Positions 1 to 8,732 of a stretch of 15,797 nucleotides of DNA are shown piece after piece. The position numbers were made by a program, and so were the translations under genes. A model generated the notes under the pieces. That model had not been told where the DNA came from. It worked only from the letters and a program-made list of their open reading frames with translations, and made no database searches. The DNA lies in the NCBI GenBank assembly GCA_913020255.1, contig CAJWAW010000015.1, positions 1-15,797 of the forward strand. Reading direction: 5' to 3'. How positions within the stretch are numbered: the first letter of the stretch is position 1; the number at the start of each line of letters is the position of its first letter. The stretch is from an uncultured Fidelibacterota bacterium (GTDB taxonomy: Bacteria > Marinisomatota > Marinisomatia > SCGC-AAA003-L08 > GCA-002707645).

Positions 1-1
1 T

Positions 2-790
2 CATTTAAATAGGGGTGGTGTTATAGAGTTTAAAAATTTGAATAAGGTTTTAGATAAAGATAAAAATTATAATTTAAAAATTATTGCTAGAACAAAGGTT
101 GCTAAAAATAGTAATTCTAATAAATCATTTGGTTTTAAATTAAATATTTATAAAGATGGTAAGTCAATTTCTAAAGAATTAAAATATAAGAAAAAAGCAT
201 CGCTTTCTAAGCTTCCAGATAAAAAAGGATTTACTTACACTAATGCAGGCTTTTGGGTAGAAGAAATAAGAAATCCAAAAGGAACTAATTTTTCTATTGA
301 ATCTTTAAAAGGTAGTCCTGAAATTGAAGTTAGAGTTGTTTATAATGAAATAAAGACTTTAAAAATAAAAGAAATTATTTATCCTGTTAATATTGAATCT
401 CCTATAACTGTGGAGTATCAAAGAGATGATACATATGTAAAATCAAAGCATTGGTTTAATTTAGATGATAATAAAAAAATGCAATTTAAAGTTAAAGGTC
501 CTGCGGTTATTAAAGTAAGGTCAAGAGCAATTTTAAATAATGGTACTGTATCGCAATATAGTTTTGATTTAAAGGAAAATGGTAAAAGGATGGGTGTCCA
601 TAAATATAATATTAATCCATCTGATAAAGATGCTCATTGCTTTATTGATAATGAAAAAAATAATTTAACTAAATTTAATTCATTTTTATTTAATGTTCCT
701 TCAGGTATGAATTATTATACATTGAAAAATAGTAAGTCTTTTGATTCAAGCATGCTTATAAAAGTTGAATTGCTGTTAGATGAAAAATAA
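2..790 (+). CDS. Exported-type protein with two repeated beta-rich domains, 5' end outside window
   Basis: I do not recognise this family. The reading frame is open to the left edge; the first possible start inside the window is a TTG at base 38 with no ribosome binding site, so the gene most likely begins upstream. The visible ~263 residues are Lys/Asn-rich with short alternating hydrophobic strands and no membrane helix. Two halves look duplicated: an NLKIIARTKV...FKLNIYKDGKSI segment is matched by VIKVRSRAI...YSFDLKENGKRM, and each half ends in a segment reading as one strand, a Gly/Asn turn, then IEVRVVY or LIKVELL. This suggests two copies of a beta-sandwich domain. The stop overlaps the start of the next gene (a predicted outer-membrane barrel) by 11 bases, implying translational coupling and an envelope role, possibly a periplasmic partner of that barrel. 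The role is inference only. Confidence 0.7.
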   Translation, partial: HLNRGGVIEFKNLNKVLDKDKNYNLKIIARTKVAKNSNSNKSFGFKLNIYKDGKSISKELKYKKKASLSKLPDKKGFTYTNAGFWVEEIRNPKGTNFSIESLKGSPEIEVRVVYNEIKTLKIKEIIYPVNIESPITVEYQRDDTYVKSKHWFNLDDNKKMQFKVKGPAVIKVRSRAILNNGTVSQYSFDLKENGKRMGVHKYNINPSDKDAHCFIDNEKNNLTKFNSFLFNVPSGMNYYTLKNSKSFDSSMLIKVELLLDEK

Positions 791-1769
791 TAAATATTTA
801 TATATATTTACTTTTTGTTTTGGTTTAGCTCAAACAGCTTCAATATCAAGTAATTTTACTTTAGGTTATGATTCAAATCCTCTTAAATATTCAATATCTC
901 AAGAACTACTGTCATCCAATTTTATTGGACTTAGTTCATCACTAAATACAAAAGCTAAAATTTTCAAGAAGAATACACGATTTTCATTTTCATTTAAAAA
1001 TAAATTTTATGATAACACTGAAAAAAAATCAAATTATAGTTTGAATTTTAAACTAAAACAGTCTTTAGGTGGATATCAATTTTTAACATTTTCATATAGT
1101 TATATTGATGATATCTATCTAAGAATGTACACTGATGTTGACCAAGGCATATTAGATTATATATATACAGGTACTGATTGTTATTTTGATTATTCAATTG
1201 TAAAGCTTGATTATGAAAGCCCATATATCGTCAGTAATAAGCGTAAAATAAAATTTAATATAAACTATATTTATGAAACTCAATTTTACAATCAATTTTT
1301 CACAGAATTTGATTTAAAATTGCATGGAGTAGGCGTAAAGTATTTGAATTTTAATAAGCGTAATAAACATTCTATATCTTTTCAGAATCTATCTGCTGAT
1401 AATTTAACTTTAAATGATTTAAGTTTATCTACTTCTTATATGGATAGAGGGTATGATGAATTTCGCGTCAAAACTTATTTTGAATATAAATTTAATAAAA
1501 GTAATAAAATAGGTTTTACAGTTAATTATAATAAGAGAGAGTATACCTCTATTCTTGATGAAGATCAATTGCATATTGAAAGGACTCATGAGGATATTCA
1601 ATTTTTAATTGAATACTATTATAAAATAGGTGATTTAAAGAATAAAGTTTCTTTTAAAAATAGAAATAGAACAACTACATCACCTTATGGTTGGGTTGAG
1701 GATATTAAAACCTTCGAGGTTTATTCAATTAATTACACAATATATTTTAAGAAAGTTGAATTCAATTAA
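780..1769 (+). CDS. Predicted outer-membrane beta-barrel protein
   Basis: This 329-residue protein has a signal peptide (about residues 1-20, ending near GLAQTA). The rest is almost entirely alternating polar/aromatic strands separated by short Asn/Asp/Lys turns, for example YQFLTFSYSYIDDIYL and HSISFQNLSADNLTL. It has no hydrophobic helix after the signal. That pattern is typical of outer-membrane barrels. The early GYDSNPL stretch resembles the first strand of several capsule- or export-associated barrels, but I cannot assign a family, and it lacks the sequence features I would expect of PorP/SprF. The start overlaps the upstream gene by 11 bases. The stop shares one base with the next start (TAATG), so it sits in a tight operon with a lipoprotein and three dockerin-tagged secreted proteins. 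A pore or display platform for those proteins is plausible but unproven. Confidence 0.7.
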   Translation: MKNNKYLYIFTFCFGLAQTASISSNFTLGYDSNPLKYSISQELLSSNFIGLSSSLNTKAKIFKKNTRFSFSFKNKFYDNTEKKSNYSLNFKLKQSLGGYQFLTFSYSYIDDIYLRMYTDVDQGILDYIYTGTDCYFDYSIVKLDYESPYIVSNKRKIKFNINYIYETQFYNQFFTEFDLKLHGVGVKYLNFNKRNKHSISFQNLSADNLTLNDLSLSTSYMDRGYDEFRVKTYFEYKFNKSNKIGFTVNYNKREYTSILDEDQLHIERTHEDIQFLIEYYYKIGDLKNKVSFKNRNRTTTSPYGWVEDIKTFEVYSINYTIYFKKVEFN

Positions 1770-3502
1770 TGTTTAATAGATTAATATTTTTTGTTGTTAT
1801 AGTTTTGTTTTCATGTGATAAACAGTCTAACCCATTTATTGGTGATAATTCAGTAAGTTACATTGAAAACATGTCTAATGAATCTAGGGATATATTAGTG
1901 CTTAATGATGTTACTTTTGATATATTTGATTGTAGTGTGCTGCTAAATGAAAATATTTGTAATGAAGATATGTGGTGTGAATATAATGGTTCAGAATGTA
2001 TAAATACATCAAATGATTTATTAGTTGTTGCAAATCAATATCAAGAAGGCTTGATAGTTTATAATATTAATTCATCTGAAACTGGTATAAACTTAGATAA
2101 AATATATTTCAATAATAATTTTGAAGAAATCAATGAATCAAGCTTAGAAAATGATTTAGAGATAAGACAGCTTGCGTATGATGAAAATAATAATTTGCTT
2201 TATATGCTAGATAAATTTGAATATATATATAATATTTGGTTGCCAACAATTTTAGATCAAACAACTGATAATTTTGATATTGAGGGTGGTTGCTATGATT
2301 CTGATGGAAATGAAGATGGTATATGGGATCCAAAACAATTAAATATTTTTACTCAGAATGAAAAATTGCATTCAACTCAATTGATTATGGATGAAATTAG
2401 CCCTGGGAGTTATGAAATTATATATTTATTAAAGTATAATGCAAATATTACTAGCGCTGGAAATATACCGGGCCCTACAACACCTGGCCTAACATCAATG
2501 TCAAATTTAGGATCTTATAAATTTGTATCATCACCAGATGCTTTTGGAGAATCTTTGGCATGCAATGCAACATTTATAGCAACAGAATCTCATTTAGATA
2601 TTGGGCCTTTATTTGATTACAATGTATCTGATATTGTTAAAAATGATAATAAGCTTATTATTTCAAATAGCTACGATTCTTATGTCTTTAAAAATGATTT
2701 AGAGCAAATTGTAAATATTGATTATTATGAGGAAAATTTAGATGATGGTTGCTCTCTTCCTGAAAATTCAATTTCTTTTACACCTTCAGGAGAGTTGTTG
2801 TATAATGTAAATGAAAACGTTAGTTATTTTGAGTTTAATGTGATTAATACAGATTTATCTGACAAATACTCAGAAGTTTCATCTAGCCCTTATTATCAAT
2901 ACTCGTCTTCAAGTTTTGAAGGTTTTATTGAAAATTATTCTGATTTCTCAGTTTCTATTTCTGGAAATAAAATTATTGGATATAAAGCAGCTTCAGGATC
3001 CAATATTCCTCCTGCGTGTGGAACTTTAATTGATTTAGATTTAGATCCAAATGATAATGCAGAATTAATTATTGATAATAAATATTCTATATCGATATAT
3101 GATTATAGCAGTCCATCTGGATTTATTGATTTTAATTCTACGATTAAAACAAGTTTAAAGCCTAAAGCTATATATAGCAATGGTTCTTATTTAATTGCAG
3201 GCTTAGATGATGACGGGTGTTACATAACGTTACTTGGTCAGAGTACTAAAGAAATGATTAAATTTGGATGTGGCAATTTTACTGTAAATGATATCATTTA
3301 TGATAGTGAAAATAGTAAGCTGCTTTTATCTTGTGGCAATGATGGAGTGTTAGTGTATAGCTGGTCAGGTAGTGGGGTGCCGCTATTTGATTATCATATT
3401 GTTTCTTCACATTCTTACAAATCAAGATATTATAGAGATAACAACAATAATAGCTATGTTATTATAGCTACAAAATATGGGGTTGAAATATACAATCTAT
3501 GA
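1769..3502 (+). CDS. Predicted lipoprotein with propeller-like repeats and a Cys-rich N-terminal motif
   Basis: This 577-residue protein starts with a short hydrophobic segment ending LFSC (Cys16), a plausible lipobox; Phe at the -2 position is unusual. After an acidic linker, four Cys (55, 64, 70, 77) form a compact motif of the type Cys-x8-Cys-x5-Cys-x6-Cys. The remainder alternates strand-like units such as LLVVANQYQEGLIVYNI, RQLAYDENNNLLYMLD, SYLIAGLDDDGCYITLL and KLLLSCGNDGVLVYSW, ending VIIATKYGVEIYNL. These resemble LVIVD-type beta-propeller repeats. A CYDSDGNEDG segment near residue 175 looks like a calcium loop. It overlaps the next gene by four bases (ATGA). An outer-membrane-anchored, surface-facing propeller that handles partner proteins fits the context. 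Fold assignment is moderately sure; function is unknown. Confidence 0.7.
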   Translation: MFNRLIFFVVIVLFSCDKQSNPFIGDNSVSYIENMSNESRDILVLNDVTFDIFDCSVLLNENICNEDMWCEYNGSECINTSNDLLVVANQYQEGLIVYNINSSETGINLDKIYFNNNFEEINESSLENDLEIRQLAYDENNNLLYMLDKFEYIYNIWLPTILDQTTDNFDIEGGCYDSDGNEDGIWDPKQLNIFTQNEKLHSTQLIMDEISPGSYEIIYLLKYNANITSAGNIPGPTTPGLTSMSNLGSYKFVSSPDAFGESLACNATFIATESHLDIGPLFDYNVSDIVKNDNKLIISNSYDSYVFKNDLEQIVNIDYYEENLDDGCSLPENSISFTPSGELLYNVNENVSYFEFNVINTDLSDKYSEVSSSPYYQYSSSSFEGFIENYSDFSVSISGNKIIGYKAASGSNIPPACGTLIDLDLDPNDNAELIIDNKYSISIYDYSSPSGFIDFNSTIKTSLKPKAIYSNGSYLIAGLDDDGCYITLLGQSTKEMIKFGCGNFTVNDIIYDSENSKLLLSCGNDGVLVYSWSGSGVPLFDYHIVSSHSYKSRYYRDNNNNSYVIIATKYGVEIYNL

Positions 3503-6450
3503 AGAATATTATTAAATATATCTATGTCTTAATTTTAGTATCTTTTTCTTTTTCACAATTTAATTGGAGTGATGATGGAATTTCTATTCGTCAAGGATAT
3601 CACATTGAATGGCAAAGAACAAGTGATGTTGGTGATAATGGAGAAATAATTTTTGCATGGTCAGATACAAGAATTGGTGATAGAGATGTTTATGCTAAAA
3701 AGATAGATATAAATGGAAATGATTTATGGGGTCCTGATGGTATTGCTGTTATTAACGCATTTGGAAGACAGGAAGACCCACAATTAGTATCAGATGGTCA
3801 AGGAGGTGCATATATTATTTGGAAAGATTATAGAGATGAGCCTGATGATGGTGATTTTTATGCACAACATATATTATCTGATGGATCACTTGCATGGAGT
3901 ACTTCTGGTATTCCACTATCTGATCAATCTGGCGCTCAAACATCTCCTAATTTATGTAAGGATGGCTTAGGAGGTGCATTTGCAATTTGGAAAGACGCAT
4001 CATTCTCTGGGATTCCTAATTTGTATGGAACTCATTTAAGTTCTGAAGGCGTTATTAATCCAGGAGCAGGAGTTCTCATTAACTCAAGTGATTTAGCATA
4101 TGGAGGTGTAAGTTTAGAAACAGCAGCTGAAGGCTCCGCCGTACTTGTTTGGTCTTATAGTTCTGGAGAAAATCAGGAAGATTTATTTGCACAGAGAATT
4201 GATTTAAATTGTAATACATTGTGGTCTTCACCTGAAGAAGGTGGAATTCCAATTTATGAAGGCCTTGGAGTTCAAGAATCATCAAGAGTAACATATTACA
4301 GTGAATTACATTCAATTATAGTTTGGGAGGATGATAAATCAGGTAATGATGATATTTATGCTCAATTTATTACTATGGATGGTAGTTTAGTATTTTCTAA
4401 TCCTATCGAAGTTTCATCAGCAATAGATAGACAATATAAACCTAGGGTAAAAGCAAATAATTTAGGAGCTTATGTAATTTGGTCTGATCTACGAGATAAT
4501 CAAGGAGCAACTCCTGTTAATAATGATATTTATATGCAACGATTGACTGTAGATGGTGGATTAGAGTGGGAAGAGGCTTTGGCTGTAGCTAATTCAAGTA
4601 ATTTATCTAACTCTGCAGATCATACTGATGCAAGGCTAACTGTTGATAGTTTTGGTAGTGCTTTTGTTACTTGGATGGATGATAAGGCTGTTGAGGGCTC
4701 TTATGATATATCTGCGCAAAAAATTAATAGTGATGGAATATTATTACTAGATTCAAATAATTCTACTGTATGTAATGCTCCATATCGTCAAGGAAGTCCT
4801 ATAGTAAGAGATGATGGTAATGGAGGAGCGTTTATTATATGGGGTGACTCCAGAGATGGTAGTATTGGTATTTATGCTCAGCATATTGATGGAAATGGCG
4901 ATATATCATTATCTTTAAATGGTATTCAATCGTTTTGGGGTATTGATGGTAATACTGTGGGTAGTTTTTCTAATAAACCAAAATCAGTATATTTAGGAAA
5001 TAATGAGACTGTTATATATTGGACAGATCAGCGATTTGGACAGGAGCTTAAGAATTTTGGTCAAAAAATTTATGATGGTTGGGATAGTCTCCAAAATTCT
5101 GATGGTTATGTGTTAAGTAATGCAACAGAACAAAACAATCCAAAATTATCAAATAATGTGAATACTTTGTTGCATATTTTTCCGGAGTCTTCATCTGGGG
5201 ATATAAAATTAAATTATCAGGCTCTAGATCGAAATTTAAATATATTGGATGCTAATGATTCTGGTAATCTTGTAAATGAGTCTTCAAGTTCACCTCATTA
5301 TTATGATACATTCGATATTGAATATGCTTCTGATGGTAATTATTTTTTAGCTTTTTCAGAGCTTGAGTTTTTTGCTGCCTATAATATTTTTATTCAAAAG
5401 TTTGATGTTAATGGTATACCTTACTTTTCAAGCCCTTTATCTGTAATTTCAAATTTTGGTGCAGATGATAATGTTAAGGCAATACATGAAATTAGTGATC
5501 AAGGATTATTAATTATATATGAATCAGAAAGTTTTTTAGGTAGAAGGTTGAAGTCTATAGCTGTTGATTATAGCGGGAACATCTTAAGTGGTGCTAATTC
5601 TGATGGTGTAAATGTCTGTGATTTTGAAAGTAATCAATCATATCAATCTTCAGTTAAAGTAGATGGTGGTGTTTTTGTAATATGGAATGATGACAGAGGT
5701 GATGGTGATGATATTTATGGTCAACTTATTGATTTAAATGGTTCTGTTTCATCTGAAGCACTTGGAATAGAGGTAGCTGCATATGACAGCTATCAACAAA
5801 ATCCAAGTATGATATATAATTCACTAGATTCAGAGCTATTTCTTTGTTGGCAAGATTATGTACAAAATAGCTATTATGATATATCATGTAGAACAGTTGA
5901 TTTAAATAATGATAGTATTTCTTTAAATTCTGTTTTTAAAATAGCTGATACAAGTTCAGCGAATCAAACAAATCCTTTTGTTTTAGCTACACAGTTTGGT
6001 GATTATCTTATTACTTGGCAGGATTCTCGGAATTACACTGGTGCGGTTGCTCCTAATGATGATATCTATTTACAGCATTTATCAAATGGTAATATTATTT
6101 TTGAATCAAATGGGATTCCTGTTTGTAGTGCTGTATTTTCACAAACATACCCTCAGATTGAATTGTATGATGAAGAAGAAAATTCTTATGTTATTTTTTG
6201 GAATGATCTTAGAAGTTCAGGGAAAGCATTTCTATACAATGTTTATGCTCAATCTATTTCATTATCATCTTGTGTTAGTGGAGACTTAAATGAAGATACA
6301 TTAATTAATGTTCAAGATATTATTGCATTAGTTAATGCAATATTAGCTCCAAACTCTTTAGCAGATATATGTGCTGCTGATTTAAATGGTGATAATCAAT
6401 TGAACGTTCAGGATATAGTTGCATTAGTTAATTTGATTTTATCAATATAG
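3499..6450 (+). CDS. Secreted multi-repeat beta-propeller protein with C-terminal dockerin-like tag
   Basis: The 983-residue product has a signal peptide (about 1-20, ending VSFSFSQ). By eye I count about 16 imperfect tandem units of roughly 50-60 residues between about 45 and 920. Each centres on a strand such as AYIIW or AFVTW, then an acidic D-x-R/K turn, then D-I-Y-A-Q-[KRH]-I, then a D/N-G turn and a final Trp/Phe strand with GIPV/GIAV. Well-kept examples start near residues 50, 105, 315, 440 and 720; units 9-12 are degenerate. Sixteen blades could form two propellers. Residues 923-983 form a dockerin-like pair of calcium loops (DLNEDTLINVQD and DLNGDNQLNVQD) with Cys925 and Cys958. No catalytic motif is seen, so a binding or structural surface protein is likely. 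It lies between the lipoprotein and the M14 peptidase in the same operon. Confidence 0.85.
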   Translation: MKNIIKYIYVLILVSFSFSQFNWSDDGISIRQGYHIEWQRTSDVGDNGEIIFAWSDTRIGDRDVYAKKIDINGNDLWGPDGIAVINAFGRQEDPQLVSDGQGGAYIIWKDYRDEPDDGDFYAQHILSDGSLAWSTSGIPLSDQSGAQTSPNLCKDGLGGAFAIWKDASFSGIPNLYGTHLSSEGVINPGAGVLINSSDLAYGGVSLETAAEGSAVLVWSYSSGENQEDLFAQRIDLNCNTLWSSPEEGGIPIYEGLGVQESSRVTYYSELHSIIVWEDDKSGNDDIYAQFITMDGSLVFSNPIEVSSAIDRQYKPRVKANNLGAYVIWSDLRDNQGATPVNNDIYMQRLTVDGGLEWEEALAVANSSNLSNSADHTDARLTVDSFGSAFVTWMDDKAVEGSYDISAQKINSDGILLLDSNNSTVCNAPYRQGSPIVRDDGNGGAFIIWGDSRDGSIGIYAQHIDGNGDISLSLNGIQSFWGIDGNTVGSFSNKPKSVYLGNNETVIYWTDQRFGQELKNFGQKIYDGWDSLQNSDGYVLSNATEQNNPKLSNNVNTLLHIFPESSSGDIKLNYQALDRNLNILDANDSGNLVNESSSSPHYYDTFDIEYASDGNYFLAFSELEFFAAYNIFIQKFDVNGIPYFSSPLSVISNFGADDNVKAIHEISDQGLLIIYESESFLGRRLKSIAVDYSGNILSGANSDGVNVCDFESNQSYQSSVKVDGGVFVIWNDDRGDGDDIYGQLIDLNGSVSSEALGIEVAAYDSYQQNPSMIYNSLDSELFLCWQDYVQNSYYDISCRTVDLNNDSISLNSVFKIADTSSANQTNPFVLATQFGDYLITWQDSRNYTGAVAPNDDIYLQHLSNGNIIFESNGIPVCSAVFSQTYPQIELYDEEENSYVIFWNDLRSSGKAFLYNVYAQSISLSSCVSGDLNEDTLINVQDIIALVNAILAPNSLADICAADLNGDNQLNVQDIVALVNLILSI

Positions 6451-6463
6451 TTGAAATTTGATT

Positions 6464-8725
6464 ATGTTGAATTGTTTAACATATTTTTTATTGATATTAA
6501 GCTTTACCTTTTCTCAAAGTTCGTTGTCAGAACGATATACTACTTACCATGAATTAGAACAAAAAATTATTGAGTGGGATGAGAATTATGGTACTAATTC
6601 TAATCCATTCCCAGGTATTCAAAATGAAGGGATTATTTTTCACCATGAGATCATTGGTTATTCAGGTGTAGATAATCTTCCTATTTGGGCAATTAAACTA
6701 TCTTTCAATGCAAATATTGATGAGGATGAACCCAAAATGTTAATTCTTGGTCAGTGTCATGCTGAGGAAATTTATGGTTTAGAGATTTCAATAAAATTGA
6801 TTGATTGGCTATTAGATCCATTTGCTAATGCAAACCCAATTTATATACAGTCTTTACTAGCTATTTTAAATGGATCTGAAGTTTGGATTGTTCCAACTCA
6901 TAATCCAGATGGTCTAAGTGTTGTGCATGGATGGTATGATTCAATAGGTAATTGGAATCAAGATGAATCATTCCGTAAAAATAAATACGATGCAAATGGA
7001 AATAATATGTTTGATTTTATTGTAGGTGTTGGAGATGATATAGATGGAGTAGATTTAAATAGAAATTATGATTTTAATTGGATTTTTGGAGACGGTGTTA
7101 ACCAAGTTGATACTGGGTGTAGCGCAAATCCATCGTATTTATCAAACTATGATTATTACAGGGGGCCTGCACCTTTTTCAGAGCCTGAGATAATAGCGGT
7201 TCGTGATTTTGCTTTAGAAAATGATTTTCTTTTATCTGTTGCATATCATAGTTCTAGATCGGGATGTGTTGCTGAAAAAGTTATTTCTCCATGGCTTTGG
7301 GAAGAAGAAAAAGGAGCACCAGATTTAGATATAATATCCAGGCTTGGAGAAGAAATAGCTCAGTTAATTCCCAGTGAAGATGGTTTTGGTTATTATTATC
7401 CGGGCAATAGTACAAGCATGAGAGGCAATGCGCATGATTGGTTTTATAAAGAGACTGGTTGTTTTCAGTATCTAATTGAGGTGGGTACAAGTAATATGCA
7501 GTCTAATAATGTTGATTTAATTGAAGATACTATTGATAGGAATATGGTAGGTTTGCTTTATTTGTTGAAAAAGGGAGCAGGTACAACAATACAAAATGGT
7601 CCTTCTGTTTATCAGCTCTCTGGAAAGGTTACAGACAATTTGGGGAATCCACTTGAAGCGGAAGTGAAAATTCTTGAGTTAGATGGACCTATGCTTACGC
7701 CAAGATATACAGATGATTTTGGTAGGTTTAGAAGAGTTTTAATTCAGGGCCAGTTTACATTACAGGTAAGTGCATTTGGTTATGAAACATACGTTACTAC
7801 AGTTAGCGCATCAAGTAGTAGTGTTACGTATCATGATGTGCAACTTAATCAGCTTCCTATGCATAATATGAATATTCAAATTACAAATCCAAATAATTTT
7901 CAAAATATAATAGGAGAAATAACTCATAATTATGGATCTGATGTGATAGCATTTGATGGTTCTCTATCAAAGATACTTTCTTATCCTGAGGATCAATATC
8001 AATTAAAAATATATGCATTAGATTCATATCCTGAATATATAAATATTGATTTAAATGATAATATGGATATTAATGTTTATTTAAAGAACTCTCGAGTTTT
8101 ATTTTTTGATAGTTTTGATGATGCTAGCCATTGGTCGGACCTTAATAATCCATTTATAATACATGATGGATACTTAATTAGTCAGGACCCTGATTATTAT
8201 GAAGCTAATTTAAATATGTCTATTAGATCTCCACTTGACACATATCTGTATACTGAAAGTGAACTCGGTGAAAACTTTGTTATTAATTTAGATATTAGGA
8301 ATGAGCTAGAGTGGGATTTTGATAAGCTATCATTAATCTTTGAATCTGAAAACACATTATCATCAGTCTTAATTAAGGAAATTTCAGGTCATAAATTTAA
8401 TATTGATAGTAATGCTTTATCTATACCTTATGTTGGATCATTAGATGATTTTTATTTGAAGTTATTATTTCAGACAGATAATACCGTAAATTATAGAGGT
8501 TTTTTTATAGATTATATTGAAGTTTTATTCCCAGAGTGTCCAAAGGGTGATTTGGATCTTTCTGGAGTTTACAATGTTACTGATATTGTTACGATGATTA
8601 ATGTTATATTAGGTTTAGATGTTAATTTTCAAGATAACATAATTTGCAGGTCAGATTTAAATAATGATGAAATAGTAAATGTAGTTGATATTGTTTCTCT
8701 TGTTGATCTTATTTTGAATAATTGA
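6464..8725 (+). CDS. Secreted M14-family zinc carboxypeptidase with dockerin-like tag
   Basis: This is a metallocarboxypeptidase that should remove C-terminal residues from peptides outside the cell. I chose ATG 6464, 13 bases after the upstream stop, over the TTG at 6458 because it places the signal peptide (MLNCLTYFLLILSFTFSQ) correctly. All M14 hallmarks are visible: zinc ligands in HAEE (His99, Glu102), THNPDG, substrate Arg in FRKNK (Arg171), Asn199-Arg200 in DLNRNY, a YRGPAPFSEPE segment, third zinc ligand His262 in YHSS, and the general-base Glu339 in LIEVGT. Next is a transthyretin-like CarboxypepD_reg domain (about 382-462), then a beta-sandwich (about 535-690) ending FFIDYIEV, then a dockerin-like tag (691-753) with Cys692 and Cys728. 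The first loop of the tag, DLDLSGVYNVTD, is degenerate. The catalytic domain looks complete and active. Substrate preference cannot be read. Confidence 0.93.
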   Translation: MLNCLTYFLLILSFTFSQSSLSERYTTYHELEQKIIEWDENYGTNSNPFPGIQNEGIIFHHEIIGYSGVDNLPIWAIKLSFNANIDEDEPKMLILGQCHAEEIYGLEISIKLIDWLLDPFANANPIYIQSLLAILNGSEVWIVPTHNPDGLSVVHGWYDSIGNWNQDESFRKNKYDANGNNMFDFIVGVGDDIDGVDLNRNYDFNWIFGDGVNQVDTGCSANPSYLSNYDYYRGPAPFSEPEIIAVRDFALENDFLLSVAYHSSRSGCVAEKVISPWLWEEEKGAPDLDIISRLGEEIAQLIPSEDGFGYYYPGNSTSMRGNAHDWFYKETGCFQYLIEVGTSNMQSNNVDLIEDTIDRNMVGLLYLLKKGAGTTIQNGPSVYQLSGKVTDNLGNPLEAEVKILELDGPMLTPRYTDDFGRFRRVLIQGQFTLQVSAFGYETYVTTVSASSSSVTYHDVQLNQLPMHNMNIQITNPNNFQNIIGEITHNYGSDVIAFDGSLSKILSYPEDQYQLKIYALDSYPEYINIDLNDNMDINVYLKNSRVLFFDSFDDASHWSDLNNPFIIHDGYLISQDPDYYEANLNMSIRSPLDTYLYTESELGENFVINLDIRNELEWDFDKLSLIFESENTLSSVLIKEISGHKFNIDSNALSIPYVGSLDDFYLKLLFQTDNTVNYRGFFIDYIEVLFPECPKGDLDLSGVYNVTDIVTMINVILGLDVNFQDNIICRSDLNNDEIVNVVDIVSLVDLILNN

Positions 8726-8732
8726 AAATAAT

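Noticed and set aside
38..40. TTG 38 as the start of the first gene
   Set aside because: It has no ribosome binding site, no signal peptide follows, and the frame is open to the window edge.
2130..2333. Short minus-strand frames inside large plus-strand genes (also at 4079-4315, 7281-7490, 9895-10086, 11233-11427, 12523-12816, 13735-13932) and the plus frame 5996-6289
   Set aside because: They lie wholly or almost wholly inside well-supported genes, have low-complexity or frame-shadow composition, and match no family.
6458..6460. TTG 6458 as the start of the M14 peptidase
   Set aside because: ATG 6464 two codons later gives a proper signal peptide and is the more usual start.
6757..6775. 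HAEE in place of the common H-x-x-E forms of M14 as a sign of inactivity
   Set aside because: Both zinc ligands (His and Glu) and all other catalytic residues are present; the middle residues vary in the family.
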